Source of the DNA: Sphingopyxis panaciterrulae
GTDB lineage: Bacteria > Pseudomonadota > Alphaproteobacteria > Sphingomonadales > Sphingomonadaceae
Direction: 5' to 3'
Assembly: GCF_014199295.1 (NCBI RefSeq)
Contig: NZ_JACIJH010000018.1
Location: forward strand, 1 to 61,576
Length of the DNA stretch: 61,576 nt
Numbering within the stretch: position 1 is the first letter of the stretch; each line of letters opens with the position of its first letter. The translations under genes and the position numbers were made by a program. The notes beneath the pieces are model-generated. The model was not told where the DNA came from. It saw nothing but the letters and a program-made list of their open reading frames with translations, and did not search any database. Shown here piece by piece: positions 1-8,773 of the stretch.

Positions 1-30
1 AAACCAGTCGGCCGACTAAATCCCCGGGAT

Positions 31-90
31 GAAGGGGTCCTTTTTGCACGCCGATCACCCCACGAAGGGGGTGCCTATTGCACGCTGATC
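31..90. repeat. Tandem imperfect repeats, IS21-type element end
   Basis: Two copies of a ~27-base unit lie 33 bases apart (31-57 and 64-90). Both begin GAAGGGG and end TTGCACGC(C/T)GATC. Multiple short terminal repeats of this GGGGTCC...GCACGCCGATC type are typical of the ends of IS21-family elements in alphaproteobacteria. No transposase is visible here, so the element body is either left of the window or lost. The IS21 assignment is from memory of such ends. Confidence 0.5.
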
Positions 91-292
91 CTCACATGTA
101 GGTGGTAGACGCACGACCAGATGCTCTCCGCGACCTCACTATAATCGCGTGCATCTTCACCGCGCTCTCGACTACAGATCACCACGCGAGTTTATTGACC
201 GCGCAACCCGCGAGGCCCCGTCAGGTCTGAAGGGGCAACAACATCTGGCCAGTGCGTTTTTCGATGTGGAGGGGGAGCGCATCCAAACCAGC
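91..292. other. Intergenic stretch without a gene
   Basis: I see no credible coding region between the IS21-like repeats and the toxin-antitoxin promoter. The composition is GC-rich and the stretch contains no further clear repeat. It is probably flanking debris of the insertion element. Confidence 0.5.
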
Positions 293-352
293 TTGCTTAT
301 TACCAGTCCCTAACTTATATCTGCAATATGCCGAATATTGATCGGCATATTG
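293..352 (+). promoter_or_regulatory. Promoter and perfect operator dyad of the Xre/RES operon
   Basis: A sigma70-like promoter is visible: TTGCTT at 293-298 and TATATC at 316-321 with a 17-base spacer. Directly downstream lies a perfect 10-base inverted repeat, CAATATGCCG (324-333) and CGGCATATTG (343-352), separated by 9 bases. Its position over the expected transcription start suggests the autorepression operator bound by the antitoxin, as is usual for type II toxin-antitoxin operons. Confidence 0.7.
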
Positions 353-363
353 TGAGGTTTGCG

Positions 364-795
364 ATGACGGCAGTGGCACGAATTCAGGAATTGCTCGGCG
401 GCGAGGCCGTGACGGGACCGCTTCATAACGAGCGAGACATTGTGCGCCTTGTGCGTCGCGGCGTGCCGACCCAGGCGGTCGAACATTTTCTGGAAGCGGC
501 CCGGCTGCCGTTCAACCTGCTGGATCCCAAGATTATCAACCTTCGTACCTTCAAGCGGCGCAAGCAGGCCGCGCAGCCGCTGGAACAGGATGAGTCCGAT
601 CGCCTGCTGCGCGTCGTCGGTATCGTTGCCGCGGCCGAGGAGGTGTTCGGCAATCCGGACAAGGCACAGATTTGGCTGAACCGCACGAACCGCGCGCTCG
701 ATGACGAGACGCCTCTTGCAATGGCCGACACCGACCGTGGCGCGCGTGCAGTCGAAGCGCTCTTGGGACGGATCGAGCACGGCATCGCTGCGTGA
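364..795 (+). CDS. Xre/MbcA/ParS-type antitoxin (DUF2384 family)
   Basis: A 143-residue antitoxin of the Xre-RES type. These bind operator DNA through a helix-turn-helix and block the active site of a RES toxin through the C-terminal antitoxin domain. The C-terminal half shows the DUF2384 pattern: a helical segment around 'RLLRVVGIVAAAEEVFG', then 'AQIWLNRTNRALDDETPL' and 'GARAVEALLGRIEHG' near the end. I chose the ATG at 364 because GAGG at 354-357 lies six bases upstream. The earlier in-frame ATG at 328 sits inside the operator dyad and would put coding sequence across it. The stop overlaps the toxin start (GTGA), which implies translational coupling. Confidence 0.85.
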   Translation: MTAVARIQELLGGEAVTGPLHNERDIVRLVRRGVPTQAVEHFLEAARLPFNLLDPKIINLRTFKRRKQAAQPLEQDESDRLLRVVGIVAAAEEVFGNPDKAQIWLNRTNRALDDETPLAMADTDRGARAVEALLGRIEHGIAA

Positions 796-1229
796 TCGTC
801 TATCGGCTCTGCAAGGCCGCCCGTATCGCATTGGATGGGGAAGGGGCCCGGCTGTGGGGTGGGCGCTGGAACTCGGCGGGCCGTCCAATGGTCTATACCG
901 CCGCGACACCCTCTCTCGCGGTGCTGGAGGTGCTCGTGCATCTCGACCTGCCCGCGGAATTGCTCCCCGACGATTTGCGCCTTCTGACCATTGAGGTTCC
1001 GGACGATGCGCCCGTGCAGCAACTCGACGTCGACCCCGCCGACGGTGCAGCGTGTGTCGCACAAGGTGATGCCTTTCTTGATGCCGGAAATGTCCTATCG
1101 CTTCGGGTGCGAAGTGTTGTGGTTCCGCAGGAATGGAATCTGCTGCTCAACGTCCGGCACGCCGACATGGACAAGGTGAAGATCATCGCGAACGAGCCTT
1201 TCCAACTGGACCCGCGTCTCGCCCGCTGA
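792..1229 (+). CDS. RES-domain toxin (NAD+-depleting)
   Basis: A 145-residue RES-family toxin. Family members degrade NAD+ and arrest growth until neutralised by the adjacent antitoxin. The RES signature is visible: 'VYRLCKAAR', 'GGRWNSAGRPMVYTA', 'SLAVLEVLVHLD' and a C-terminal 'EWNLLLNVRHADMDKVKI' with the basic and acidic positions of the fold. The start is GTG at 792, forming a 4-base GTGA overlap with the antitoxin stop. Length is normal for the family and nothing suggests truncation. Known for the family: RES toxins with Xre antitoxins; inferred: the pair stabilises this IS-scarred locus. Confidence 0.88.
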   Translation: MIVYRLCKAARIALDGEGARLWGGRWNSAGRPMVYTAATPSLAVLEVLVHLDLPAELLPDDLRLLTIEVPDDAPVQQLDVDPADGAACVAQGDAFLDAGNVLSLRVRSVVVPQEWNLLLNVRHADMDKVKIIANEPFQLDPRLAR

Positions 1230-1750
1230 TGCGCGTGGATCAATTTCCGCGTGCGTGGGCAACTGCTCTTCAATCAGAATTTCCATTTCGCTTTGCGACA
1301 ACCCTGTTCTACCCGTCGGTCTGGACGTGTCGCTGGTGACAAGGGATTGCAGGCTGACGGCAGAATCCAAAAGCCTTGTCAGCGGTCGATGAAAACTACG
1401 AAGGCCGATTTTGGCATTTTTACCATCGCATTCAGGCACGATTTTTGTCGATGTTGATCGGCCCCTCGATGGTCTATGAGCTGACCCAGCCGGGCGACAC
1501 TGAAATGGTCAAAGCAGGGGCTCGATCGCCATCTTCAAACAGCGTCAGCGCGTAGTTTAAACTTAAGTTTGGAACCGATTTCTATCGGCACGGAGACGGT
1601 AGTGTGGGGGGAAGTGTGGGGGTAGGAATTTCATTTTAAGAATAAAATGAATGAAATTCAATATTTTGACCTGTAGTTCTATTCAAGCCCTGCCACCATT
1701 TTGTAACATCGCTGCGGCAGTGGCGGGCACCTAGTCCGCAAGGCCTGCTT
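1230..1750. other. 520-base gap with AT-rich palindrome, no supported gene
   Basis: This stretch separates the toxin from the FkbM gene, whose 3' end faces it. Short open frames exist on both strands but none has a convincing start, length or family match. The notable structure is an AT-rich hairpin: GAATTTCATT (1626-1635) pairs perfectly with AATGAAATTC (1650-1659), and the inner CATTTTA/TAAAATG also pair around an AGAA loop. It may act as a transcription terminator-like element or a protein site. Confidence 0.5.
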
Positions 1751-2557
1751 CTATCGCCGCGCCAGCACGTCGTAATGCCGGCCGATGCCGAAACGGTCGA
1801 AGCGGACGAAACCGGCGGTGCGAAGCTGCGTCTCGATCGCGGCGGCGTCGGTCCAGCGGGCGTCGACCTCGTAGAAGATCGACGCGATGCGGCCCAGATG
1901 GTGCGATGCGGCCAATGCCTCGACGACGGTTTCCTCATGCCCTTCGACGTCGATCTTGACGATCAGCGATTCCGCGCCCTCAATCAGCGTGTCGACGCCG
2001 GTGATGCCCAGGATGCGGATATCCTCGCGCGCATCGCCGCCTTCGTCCGCCGCGCGGTGGCGGAGGCTCGCGGTGCCGCTGTGCGCGGTGTCCGTCGCGA
2101 TCGTGGCGATACCGGACTGAAGCGAGACGGCGGCATGGACCGGCTGAATCTTTGCCTCGAGCCCGTTGAGCGCGATATTGTCGCGCAGCAGCGCAAAGGT
2201 CGCCGCGACCGGCTCGAAGGCGATGACGCGCGCACACTGCGGGTTGCGCGCCGCGAGCAGGCTGTAGAGTCCCTGATTGGCGCCGATATCGACGAAAGCG
2301 AAGGGACTGTCCTGCGCCGCGAGGAAACCGGACAGATCGCGGCCATAGGTCGCGGCGCGGCAATATTGGAAGGTCCGGTCGCGCCAGTTGGCGCGCAGCT
2401 TCACGCCATAGCGCGACGTCACGACGTCCTGTGCGCGCGGCAGGGGTAGCGCGGCGAGCGCCCGCACCCAGCCCTTGTGGAGCGTCTTGCGCACGCCATA
2501 GTTGAAGAAGGCGGCCAGGGGAGAGGGTTGTTGGCGGATCGAACGGGTCACGGTCAT
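1751..2557 (-). CDS. FkbM-family SAM-dependent methyltransferase
   Basis: A 268-residue FkbM methyltransferase, a family that O-methylates sugars and small molecules and is common in polysaccharide clusters. The SAM site is 'FVDIGANQGLYS' at residues 88-99. The family's second core segment, 'IVKIDVEGHEETVVEA', starts near residue 199, and 'VIAFEPV' near 111 is the acidic loop of the Rossmann fold. I placed the start at the ATG at 2557, which overlaps the upstream glycosyltransferase stop by ATGA. A longer frame upstream merely shadows that gene. It is the last gene of a three-gene minus-strand operon and probably decorates the glycan made by its partner. Confidence 0.88.
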   Translation of the reverse strand: MTVTRSIRQQPSPLAAFFNYGVRKTLHKGWVRALAALPLPRAQDVVTSRYGVKLRANWRDRTFQYCRAATYGRDLSGFLAAQDSPFAFVDIGANQGLYSLLAARNPQCARVIAFEPVAATFALLRDNIALNGLEAKIQPVHAAVSLQSGIATIATDTAHSGTASLRHRAADEGGDAREDIRILGITGVDTLIEGAESLIVKIDVEGHEETVVEALAASHHLGRIASIFYEVDARWTDAAAIETQLRTAGFVRFDRFGIGRHYDVLARR

Positions 2558-3711
2558 GCGGTACGCCCCATATAGGACAGGATCGCCTCGGCCGCGCGCT
2601 CGGACGAAGGACGATCGGCGAGATCGAAGCTGTAGCGGAACATCTGCTCCTGCCGCTCGAACATCTGGGCCGAGAGGATCGGTGGTTCGGCGAGCGCTTC
2701 GGAAAGCCCGTCCAGCGTCTCGACCACCGTGCCTGCGCGCCAGTGCGCGAAATCGGGGTCGCCCTGCCAGCGCAGGCGGCGTGGGTTGAGGAAGAGACAC
2801 GGGCGCGGGCAGCGGATATACTCATAGACCTGGCTGCTCGCATCGCCGAGATAGATGTCGGCGGCGTCGGTGTAGCTCATGTCGAGGCAGGCCGGGCTGC
2901 CGGTGTCGATCAGGATATGGTCGTGCTCGTAATAGTCGGGCCGCGGGCCGTAATTCCAGCCGAGTGCAAAGGGCGAGAGCGACGCGGTCAGCCGCTTGCG
3001 GAACAGCATGACATGCGGCGCGAAGATCAGATTGTAGCGGTCCTGCGCGGCGAACCAGTCGAGGATCTGCGGCCCCATGCTGTACCAGGAGGACAGCGCG
3101 GGCGAGGGATGCGGATTGTAGAGCACGGTCGGCCGTTCCTTCGGGAACAACCGCGGCCCGCCGGTGCGCGGCGGCAGGTCGAACTTGGGATAGCCGACGA
3201 TCGCATGGCCGTCGTCCTTGAGCAGTTCGGCCTGCGCGAGCCGGTCGCGAATCTTCTCGCCCGACAGCAGCACCAGGTCGAACTTGCCGCTGGCCTTGTC
3301 GAACCCGATCGCGCGGTCACCGGCCCCGTGGCGGGTATGGACGAGCTTGAGTGACTTGAGCCCGAACAGCGACTTGAGCAGCAGCGAGGTCTTCTCGGGA
3401 ACGACCAGCGCATCGAGCGCGCGAAAGCGGTCGAGATTGCGGTGCAGCGTCGAAATCAGGTCGGCGGGGATCGCGCGGCCGCTCGCCCGGTTCGCGGCGG
3501 TGGCGAGCGGCGAGGGCGGGCGCAACCGCACGATCTCGGGCGCTGGGCCGTCCTGCGCAGCGGCGAGGCGGCGGACCTCGGCCTCGGTGCCCTCGGACAC
3601 CAAAATGCTGACCCGCGCATTGCTGCCGCGCCGCAGCAGCGCCAGCGCGACGGGAAGGGCGTGCGCGACCTGATGCGCGGCGCTGTGGTTGAAGAGGAAG
3701 CCGATGTGCAT
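2554..3711 (-). CDS. Glycosyltransferase, CDP-glycerol glycerophosphotransferase-like
   Basis: A 385-residue GT-B-like protein. The N-terminus 'HIGFLFNHSAAHQVAHALPV' resembles the nucleotide-sugar transferase first strand and loop. The C-terminal half has 'VLYNPHPSPALSSWYSMG', 'HILIDTGSPACLDMSYTDA' and 'DIYLGDASSQVYEYI', the pattern of the CDP-glycerol:polyglycerophosphate transferase family where a conserved 'D.SS..YE' segment lines the donor pocket. Its substrate is not evident. It lies 4 bases downstream of the HAD gene and overlaps the FkbM gene, so the three genes are likely co-expressed for cell-surface glycan synthesis. Confidence 0.7.
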   Translation of the reverse strand: MHIGFLFNHSAAHQVAHALPVALALLRRGSNARVSILVSEGTEAEVRRLAAAQDGPAPEIVRLRPPSPLATAANRASGRAIPADLISTLHRNLDRFRALDALVVPEKTSLLLKSLFGLKSLKLVHTRHGAGDRAIGFDKASGKFDLVLLSGEKIRDRLAQAELLKDDGHAIVGYPKFDLPPRTGGPRLFPKERPTVLYNPHPSPALSSWYSMGPQILDWFAAQDRYNLIFAPHVMLFRKRLTASLSPFALGWNYGPRPDYYEHDHILIDTGSPACLDMSYTDAADIYLGDASSQVYEYIRCPRPCLFLNPRRLRWQGDPDFAHWRAGTVVETLDGLSEALAEPPILSAQMFERQEQMFRYSFDLADRPSSERAAEAILSYMGRTA

Positions 3712-3715
3712 GTCG

Positions 3716-4441
3716 TCAGCGGCCCGCGCGCCAGTCGAGCACCGGCCATTGCCGCGCGGCGGCGATGGTGCGGAGCGCTTTCGACGGATTCACCGCGACC
3801 GGCTCGTCGGCCCATTCGAAGATGGGAAGATCAGAAGCATGGTCGGAATAGAAACGGATATGTGCGGCCTCGCGCGCAATTCCCGCCTTCGTCAGGAATG
3901 CCTCGACACGCAGCTTCTTGTCGCCGCCATAGCAGTTGGCACCTTCGATCGCGGGTGTCAGGAAGCCGTTTTTCCAGCACGACGCGCTCGCCACGACATC
4001 GGCGATGCCGAGCCGGCGGGCGAGCGCGGCGGTATAGAGATGCGGCGCGGCGCTGGCGATGACGATGCGGCGCCCGGCGGCGCGCTCGCGCTCGATCAGG
4101 GCCACGCTCTCGGTATAGAGCCCGTCCGCGATCAGCCGGCGCGCGAAGCGATCGGCGAGTCGCGCTGCCTCGCGCTGCGGCAGCGCGCGTCCGATCGCGA
4201 TGCGGTGCATGGCCTGCTTCATCGTCCGGCGCGGCACGATCTTCAGCGCATAGAGCAGCGCGACCGGCAGCAGCAGTGGAAGAAGAAGCAGGCGCCACGG
4301 CGCGCGGCTGCGCGCGGCGAACAGCAGAAAGCGGCTGTAGGTCGGCAGTCGCGTCAGCGTGCGGTCGAGATCGAAGACCGACAGGGTGACGGGGGATAGC
4401 GCCCCGGCTGCGGCTGTGGTCCTTCGCTGCGGTCGGGCCAT
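3716..4441 (-). CDS. HAD-superfamily IB phosphatase/transferase
   Basis: A 241-residue HAD hydrolase of subclass IB (SerB-like). Motif I 'FDLDRTLT' gives the nucleophile and acid aspartates. Motif II is the serine in 'IVIASAAPHLY', motif III the lysine in 'GGDKKLRVEAF', and motif IV 'FYSDHASDLPIFEWA' gives the magnesium-binding aspartates. A hydrophobic segment around residues 50-65 ('WRLLLLPLLLPVALLYALK') suggests membrane association. It is the first gene of the minus-strand glycan operon. Family members dephosphorylate small phosphate esters; the substrate here is unknown. It is divergent from the response regulator gene, with about 130 bases shared as promoter region. Confidence 0.85.
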   Translation of the reverse strand: MARPQRRTTAAAGALSPVTLSVFDLDRTLTRLPTYSRFLLFAARSRAPWRLLLLPLLLPVALLYALKIVPRRTMKQAMHRIAIGRALPQREAARLADRFARRLIADGLYTESVALIERERAAGRRIVIASAAPHLYTAALARRLGIADVVASASCWKNGFLTPAIEGANCYGGDKKLRVEAFLTKAGIAREAAHIRFYSDHASDLPIFEWADEPVAVNPSKALRTIAAARQWPVLDWRAGR

Positions 4442-4569
4442 GGTCGTCTGCTCCTTCGCCGACGATCATGACAGGGCGACTTCTCGCGGCGATGGCGCCT
4501 TCGTTTGTTTTTCGACATGTTGGCGGAAGGCATGGCGGCGCGCGCGCTCAGCCTCTATTCGGGAATGCG
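4442..4569. promoter_or_regulatory. Divergent promoter region, HAD operon / two-component system
   Basis: This 128-base gap separates divergent operons and must hold both promoters. I cannot assign clear -35/-10 boxes in this GC-rich sequence. An in-frame ATG at 4468 could extend the response regulator, but the extra residues match no receiver domain. Confidence 0.4.
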
Positions 4570-5247
4570 ATGCAGATATTGGTGATCGAGGACGATGCCC
4601 GTGTTGCGGAGCATATCGCCAAGGGGCTGAAGACGGCGGGGCACGGCGTCGCGCTCGAAAGCGACGGCCGGGCCGGGTTGCTGCGCGCCGCGGCCGACGC
4701 CTTCGACCTGATCGTCGTCGACCGGATGCTGCCTCACGTCGACGGTCTTACCATCGTCCAGACGATGCGCGCGACCGGCGACACGACGCCGGTGCTGATC
4801 CTGAGCGCGCTCGGCGAGGTCGATGAACGCGTCGCGGGCCTGCGCGCCGGCGGCGACGATTATCTGACCAAGCCCTTCGCCATGTCCGAACTGCTCGCGC
4901 GTATCGACGTGCTGAGCCGGCGCGGCCCCGCGATCGTCGCGGAGACCAGGCTGAGCGTCGGCGATCTCGAGATCGATCTGCTCGGTCAGGCGGTGCGGCG
5001 CGGCGGCAAGCCGGTCGACCTCACGGCGCGCGAATTTCGTATCCTTGCCTATCTTGCGCGCAACGAGGGACGCGTGGTGACGCGCTCGATGCTGCTCGAA
5101 CATGTCTGGGATTATCATTTCGACCCGCAGACCAACATCATCGACCAGCATGTCAGTCGGCTGAGGCAAAAGGTCGACCGCGGTTTCGACGGGACGCTGA
5201 TCCACACCGTACGCGGTACCGGCTATATGATGCGAACGGGCGGATGA
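4570..5247 (+). CDS. OmpR/PhoB-family response regulator
   Basis: A 225-residue two-domain response regulator. In the receiver domain the acidic pair is D8-D9, the phospho-acceptor D51 ('IVVDRMLP') and the conserved K101 ('LTKPF'). The C-terminal winged helix includes 'VDLTAREFRILAYLARN' and the wing 'LIHTVRGTGYMMR'. The start ATG at 4570 places the receiver strand at the true N-terminus. Its stop overlaps the histidine kinase start (ATGA), so the two are translationally coupled. The signal sensed is not evident from sequence. Confidence 0.93.
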   Translation: MQILVIEDDARVAEHIAKGLKTAGHGVALESDGRAGLLRAAADAFDLIVVDRMLPHVDGLTIVQTMRATGDTTPVLILSALGEVDERVAGLRAGGDDYLTKPFAMSELLARIDVLSRRGPAIVAETRLSVGDLEIDLLGQAVRRGGKPVDLTAREFRILAYLARNEGRVVTRSMLLEHVWDYHFDPQTNIIDQHVSRLRQKVDRGFDGTLIHTVRGTGYMMRTGG

Positions 5248-6599
5248 ACGGCGAGGCGGGCTTGTGGCGCAGCCTGACGCTGCGGCTCGGCATCATCTAT
5301 GTCGCGCTGTTCCTGACTTCGACCGCGGCATTGTTCGGTTCCGCCTATTGGTTCGCCGTCTATCGGCCGCTGGAAAGGGAAGCGGCGCTGGTTCGCACGG
5401 AAATCGGCAGCCTGCAGGCGATCGATCGGGCCGGTGGTCGCGATGCGTTGATCCGCGCTCTGACCGTCCGCCGAAAGACGGGGCCCAAACAACCGTTCGA
5501 CGCATTGCTCGGCACCGACGGCACGGTCATCCTGTCGAATCTGCCGAGTTGGCCAGAGGATCGGATTCATGGATGGCGCTTGCTCGAGGCCGATCTGTAT
5601 GTCGGCGGCCAGGAACGCGACTATGAAGCGCTTGTGATCGAAACCACGCTCGACGACGGCGCGCGGCTGATCGTCGGGCGCGACGTCGAGAATATCGACG
5701 ACCGCGACGAGTTGTTCACCATCGGTTCGGCCTGGCTGATCCTGATCGCGGCGCTGCTTGCGGTCGGCGGCAGCGTCGCGATGAGCCGGGCCGTGGGGCG
5801 ACGGATCGACGCGGTGACGCGCACCGCCCGGCAGGTGATGGCGGGCAGCCTGACCGAGCGCATCCCGCTGCGTGGCACCGGCGACGATTTCGACGAACTC
5901 GCCGCAACGCTCAACATGATGCTGGGACGGATCGAGGAATCGGTCGAATCGGTGCGCCGCGTATCCGACAATGTCGCCCACGAACTGCGTACCCCGCTCG
6001 CCCGCCTCCACGCCGATCTCGACGAACTGCGAACCGCAGCGGACGAAGCCGACCGGCAGCGACTGGCCGATCAGGCGCTTGCCGAAGCGGCGCGGCTGCA
6101 ATCGATCTTCGACGCGCTGCTGCGCATCGCGCGGATCGAAAGCGGTCGGCACCTGGCCGGCGTGCAGCCGGTCGACCTGTCGACCCTGCTGGCCGATGCG
6201 GTCGAATTCCATATCCCCGACGCCGAAGCGCACGGCCAGCGGATCGAGTGCGATATCGCGCCGGGGCTGGTCGTCGAAGGCGACCGCAACCTCCTGTTCC
6301 AGGCGGTGTCGAATCTGCTCGACAATGCGATCAAATATGGCGGCGACGGCGGTGCCGTGTCGGTGCGCGCCGTGCGGACGGGGGCGGCGACCGAAATCGT
6401 CGTGGCCGACCGCGGGCCGGGCATCGCGCCGGCCTATCGGGAAAAGGTCATGGAGCGCTTTTTCCGCCTGCCCGAAACCGCCGGGCAGCCGGGGACAGGC
6501 CTCGGCCTTGCGCTGGTGAACGCGATCGTCGCGCTGCACAAGGGGCGTATCGAGATCGGCGACGCGGCGCCGGGAACGCGGGTGACGCTGACCTTCTGA
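5244..6599 (+). CDS. Membrane sensor histidine kinase (HAMP-HisKA-HATPase)
   Basis: A 451-residue kinase partner of the upstream regulator. The N-terminal membrane helix (about 10-35) is followed by a periplasmic loop of ~125 residues, a second helix near 165-185 ('LILIAALLAVGGSVA') and a HAMP linker. The phospho-accepting histidine is H246 in 'VAHELRTPLARLHADL'. The ATP-binding domain has the N box 'NLLDNAIKYG' (~357-366), the G1 box 'DRGPGIA' (~390) and the G2 box 'GTGLGLALV' (~417). The architecture resembles EnvZ/QseC-class kinases. A short hairpin follows the stop. Confidence 0.93.
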   Translation: MNGEAGLWRSLTLRLGIIYVALFLTSTAALFGSAYWFAVYRPLEREAALVRTEIGSLQAIDRAGGRDALIRALTVRRKTGPKQPFDALLGTDGTVILSNLPSWPEDRIHGWRLLEADLYVGGQERDYEALVIETTLDDGARLIVGRDVENIDDRDELFTIGSAWLILIAALLAVGGSVAMSRAVGRRIDAVTRTARQVMAGSLTERIPLRGTGDDFDELAATLNMMLGRIEESVESVRRVSDNVAHELRTPLARLHADLDELRTAADEADRQRLADQALAEAARLQSIFDALLRIARIESGRHLAGVQPVDLSTLLADAVEFHIPDAEAHGQRIECDIAPGLVVEGDRNLLFQAVSNLLDNAIKYGGDGGAVSVRAVRTGAATEIVVADRGPGIAPAYREKVMERFFRLPETAGQPGTGLGLALVNAIVALHKGRIEIGDAAPGTRVTLTF

Positions 6600-6601
6600 A
6601 C

Positions 6602-6620
6602 AGGCGGAGGCGTTCCGCCT
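6602..6620. terminator. Short hairpin between convergent genes
   Basis: AGGCGGA (6602-6608) pairs with TCCGCCT (6614-6620) across a 5-base loop in the gap between the convergent kinase and DUF4112 genes. There is no long T run, so termination is plausible but weak. It overlaps the DUF4112 stop codon. Confidence 0.45.
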
Positions 6621-7041
6621 ATTGATCGATGACGATCGTCCCCGGATGATGCTTGTCGAGGTGGCGCTTGATGATCTTCAGGTTGCGGCTGTTCGACCGG
6701 AACAGCAAGTCGAAGGCATCGCCGACGAGCGGGATGGCGCCGAGCGCAGTGTCGACGCCCAGATTGCCCATCATCCGCCAGATCTTCCATTTCGGCATGC
6801 CCAGATTGCGTGCCTCCCAGATCAGATAGCCGCCCATGATGGCGGTGATGACGTCACCGACCACCGGCACCAGCCCGACGATCGCGTCGAGCCCGACCGG
6901 GCGGTTGATGCCGGGAATGGTGAAGCTGCGTTCGAGCAGGATTTCCAGCGTCTCGATCCGCTTGCGCAGTGCGGCGGGATCGTTGCGATTGGGAATCAGC
7001 GCCTCGAACAGCGCGTCGGTGTCGGGGGTCGAAGGGGCCAT
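6619..7041 (-). CDS. DUF4112 membrane protein
   Basis: A 140-residue protein matching the DUF4112 pattern: an N-terminal helix ('[20 protein letters not shown]'), then '[20 protein letters not shown]' and a second similar segment '[20 protein letters not shown]' with the repeated PVVGD/PLVGD motif. Two hydrophobic segments suggest an inner-membrane location. The function of the family is unknown. It lies 40 bases downstream of the substrate-binding protein gene on the same strand and may be co-transcribed. Confidence 0.85.
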   Translation of the reverse strand: MAPSTPDTDALFEALIPNRNDPAALRKRIETLEILLERSFTIPGINRPVGLDAIVGLVPVVGDVITAIMGGYLIWEARNLGMPKWKIWRMMGNLGVDTALGAIPLVGDAFDLLFRSNSRNLKIIKRHLDKHHPGTIVIDQ

Positions 7042-7081
7042 GCGGGTCCTTTCCTGCGCGCCGGGGGAAGGGCGTTTCCCC

Positions 7082-8575
7082 TTAATTGGGCGCGTCGCGC
7101 AGATGATTCAATGGGTGCTGTCCGCGCGGATTGGCGCGCAGCCCGACCAGCCGCTGCGAGGCGACCGACCAGCGCAGCGGCGTCGCGAGGGGGATGAACG
7201 GGGCGTAGCGGCCCAGGATCGCTTCCGCCTCGCCGATCAGCCGCGCGCGGTCGGCGGGGACGGTCGCGGCGGTCGCCTCGTCGATCTTGCGCCGCGCGTC
7301 GGCGTTGCACAGCGTGTCGGCGCGGCACGACAGGCGGCGCAGGCCCCACAGCGGATCGTCGTTCGGCGTCACCTCGTCGATCAGCTTCAGGTCGGCGGCG
7401 GCGTCCATGCCGACGCGCCGGCTGGGAACGCCGATGCGGTCGAAATCGGCGGCGACATAGGCGTAAAGGATGCGCCCGCCCGGCGCGTCGGGCACCGCGA
7501 TGCGCAGCGGCCCGATCTCGCGCCCGCCCGCCTTCCACGCGTCGACGACGCGCTTCGCCTGCGCCTGGCGCGAGGCATCGTCATAGGCGGCCCAGGGCGG
7601 CAGAAGCGGCGTTGGTCCGCCGTCGCGCGCATAGAGCGCCGGGCGCAGCGTCACCTGCGGCTGCCATTCGGTGAGCCCGAAGGCCTCGATCAGTCGCGCC
7701 CGCCGGATCGCCCGCGACAGCGCTTCGCGGTTGACGTCGGTCGCCAGAAAGCCGTCGGCGCGGACAAAGACCAGCCCGAACAGGCCCGGCACCGGATCGA
7801 CGACGAGCCGCGAGCGCCCGATGTTCGACGAGATGAAATAGGGCAGGCTCGAAAAGCGGCCGCCGAGCACGCCGTCGGCATAGCCGTTCTTGAACCGCGC
7901 CAGCGCGCGCGGCGCCGTCGTGCCGACGAGTTCGATCGAGGCCGCGGGGTCGGCGGCGGCCGCCTCCGCCGCTTCGGGGTCCTCGGCGAGCGGATCGGGA
8001 ACCGGGGTCAGCAGCATCGCACGGCCCTGCTTTTTCGGCCGCATCGGCCCCCATCCCATGCCGCGGTTGACGATTGCCATCGCCGGCTGTGCGAGCAGTT
8101 CGAGCAGGTCGGGCTGCGGCACCGACAGGCGAATCTCGATCACCGTGTCGGTCATCGCCTTGATCGTCTCGACCTCGGGGAAATCGTCCTTCAGCACATT
8201 CTTGCTGCGCCGGCCGAGGTAGGAGCGCAGGATCGCGGCGACCGCCTCGGCGGTGACCTTGTCGCCGTTCGACCATTTGGCCTCGCGGACGCGGAAGATA
8301 TAGCTGCGGCCGTCGGTGGTGACCGTCCAGCGCTCGGCCAGCCCCACGTCGATCTCGCCCGCCCCGTCATAGCTGACCAGCCCCTGCGACGTCGCTTCGA
8401 GCAGCGCCGCATTGGTCGTCGACAATTCGCCGTTGATCGGATTCGCGGCGGCGTTGAGCGGGCCGATGGCGGCGATGCGGACCGGCCCGCGCTCGCCGAA
8501 CAGATCGCAGCTCGCGAGGGACAGCGCGAGCAGGCCGGCCGCGACGAGCCGCATGCCGATGCGCCTGGTCGTCAT
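7082..8575 (-). CDS. ABC transporter substrate-binding lipoprotein, peptide (family 5)
   Basis: A 497-residue SBP of the oligopeptide/nickel-binding type. The N-terminus is a lipoprotein signal ending in the lipobox 'LALSLASC', so the protein is probably anchored at the periplasmic face of a membrane. Family 5 features include '[19 protein letters not shown]' and '[20 protein letters not shown]', the classic '.W.v..dg.tytF.lR....f.dG' segment. I chose the ATG at 8575; a GTG 18 bases earlier is in frame. No permease or ATPase genes are adjacent, so it is an orphan SBP whose ligand cannot be named. Confidence 0.82.
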   Translation of the reverse strand: MTTRRIGMRLVAAGLLALSLASCDLFGERGPVRIAAIGPLNAAANPINGELSTTNAALLEATSQGLVSYDGAGEIDVGLAERWTVTTDGRSYIFRVREAKWSNGDKVTAEAVAAILRSYLGRRSKNVLKDDFPEVETIKAMTDTVIEIRLSVPQPDLLELLAQPAMAIVNRGMGWGPMRPKKQGRAMLLTPVPDPLAEDPEAAEAAAADPAASIELVGTTAPRALARFKNGYADGVLGGRFSSLPYFISSNIGRSRLVVDPVPGLFGLVFVRADGFLATDVNREALSRAIRRARLIEAFGLTEWQPQVTLRPALYARDGGPTPLLPPWAAYDDASRQAQAKRVVDAWKAGGREIGPLRIAVPDAPGGRILYAYVAADFDRIGVPSRRVGMDAAADLKLIDEVTPNDDPLWGLRRLSCRADTLCNADARRKIDEATAATVPADRARLIGEAEAILGRYAPFIPLATPLRWSVASQRLVGLRANPRGQHPLNHLRDAPN

Positions 8576-8595
8576 GTCCTTCACTTCTCCCACGC

Positions 8596-8682
8596 TGGTG
8601 CGGACGGCGGGACTCGAACCCGCACACCCAAATGGATAGCAGATTTTAAGTCTGCTGCGTCTACCGGTTCCGCCACGTCCGC
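8596..8682 (-). tRNA. tRNA-Leu(UAA)
   Basis: An 87-base class II tRNA on the minus strand. The acceptor stem GCGGACG (5') pairs with CGTCCGC, followed by discriminator A and an encoded CCA. The anticodon loop CTTAAAA on a GCAGA/TCTGC stem gives anticodon UAA. A long variable arm and the T arm GCGGG-TTCGAGT-CCCGC are present. It lies between the SBP gene and the ABC exporter. Confidence 0.95.
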
Positions 8683-8773
8683 ACGGCTGCTGCCGGTCAA
8701 GCGGATGGGGGAGGGGAGGTCAAGCGCTGTTTGCGGCTTTCCCGCGCCCATCGGCTCGGGTAGAGCAGGCCGG

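Noticed and set aside
1095..1439. 114-residue minus-strand frame overlapping the RES toxin 3' end
   Set aside because: More than a third lies antisense to the toxin. The remainder has no motif I recognise and no good start.
6836..8773. 959-residue open frame on the plus strand running to 9715
   Set aside because: Only its last 313 residues (from 8774) are the ABC ATPase. The upstream part crosses two minus-strand genes and tRNA-Leu and is a high-GC antisense shadow.
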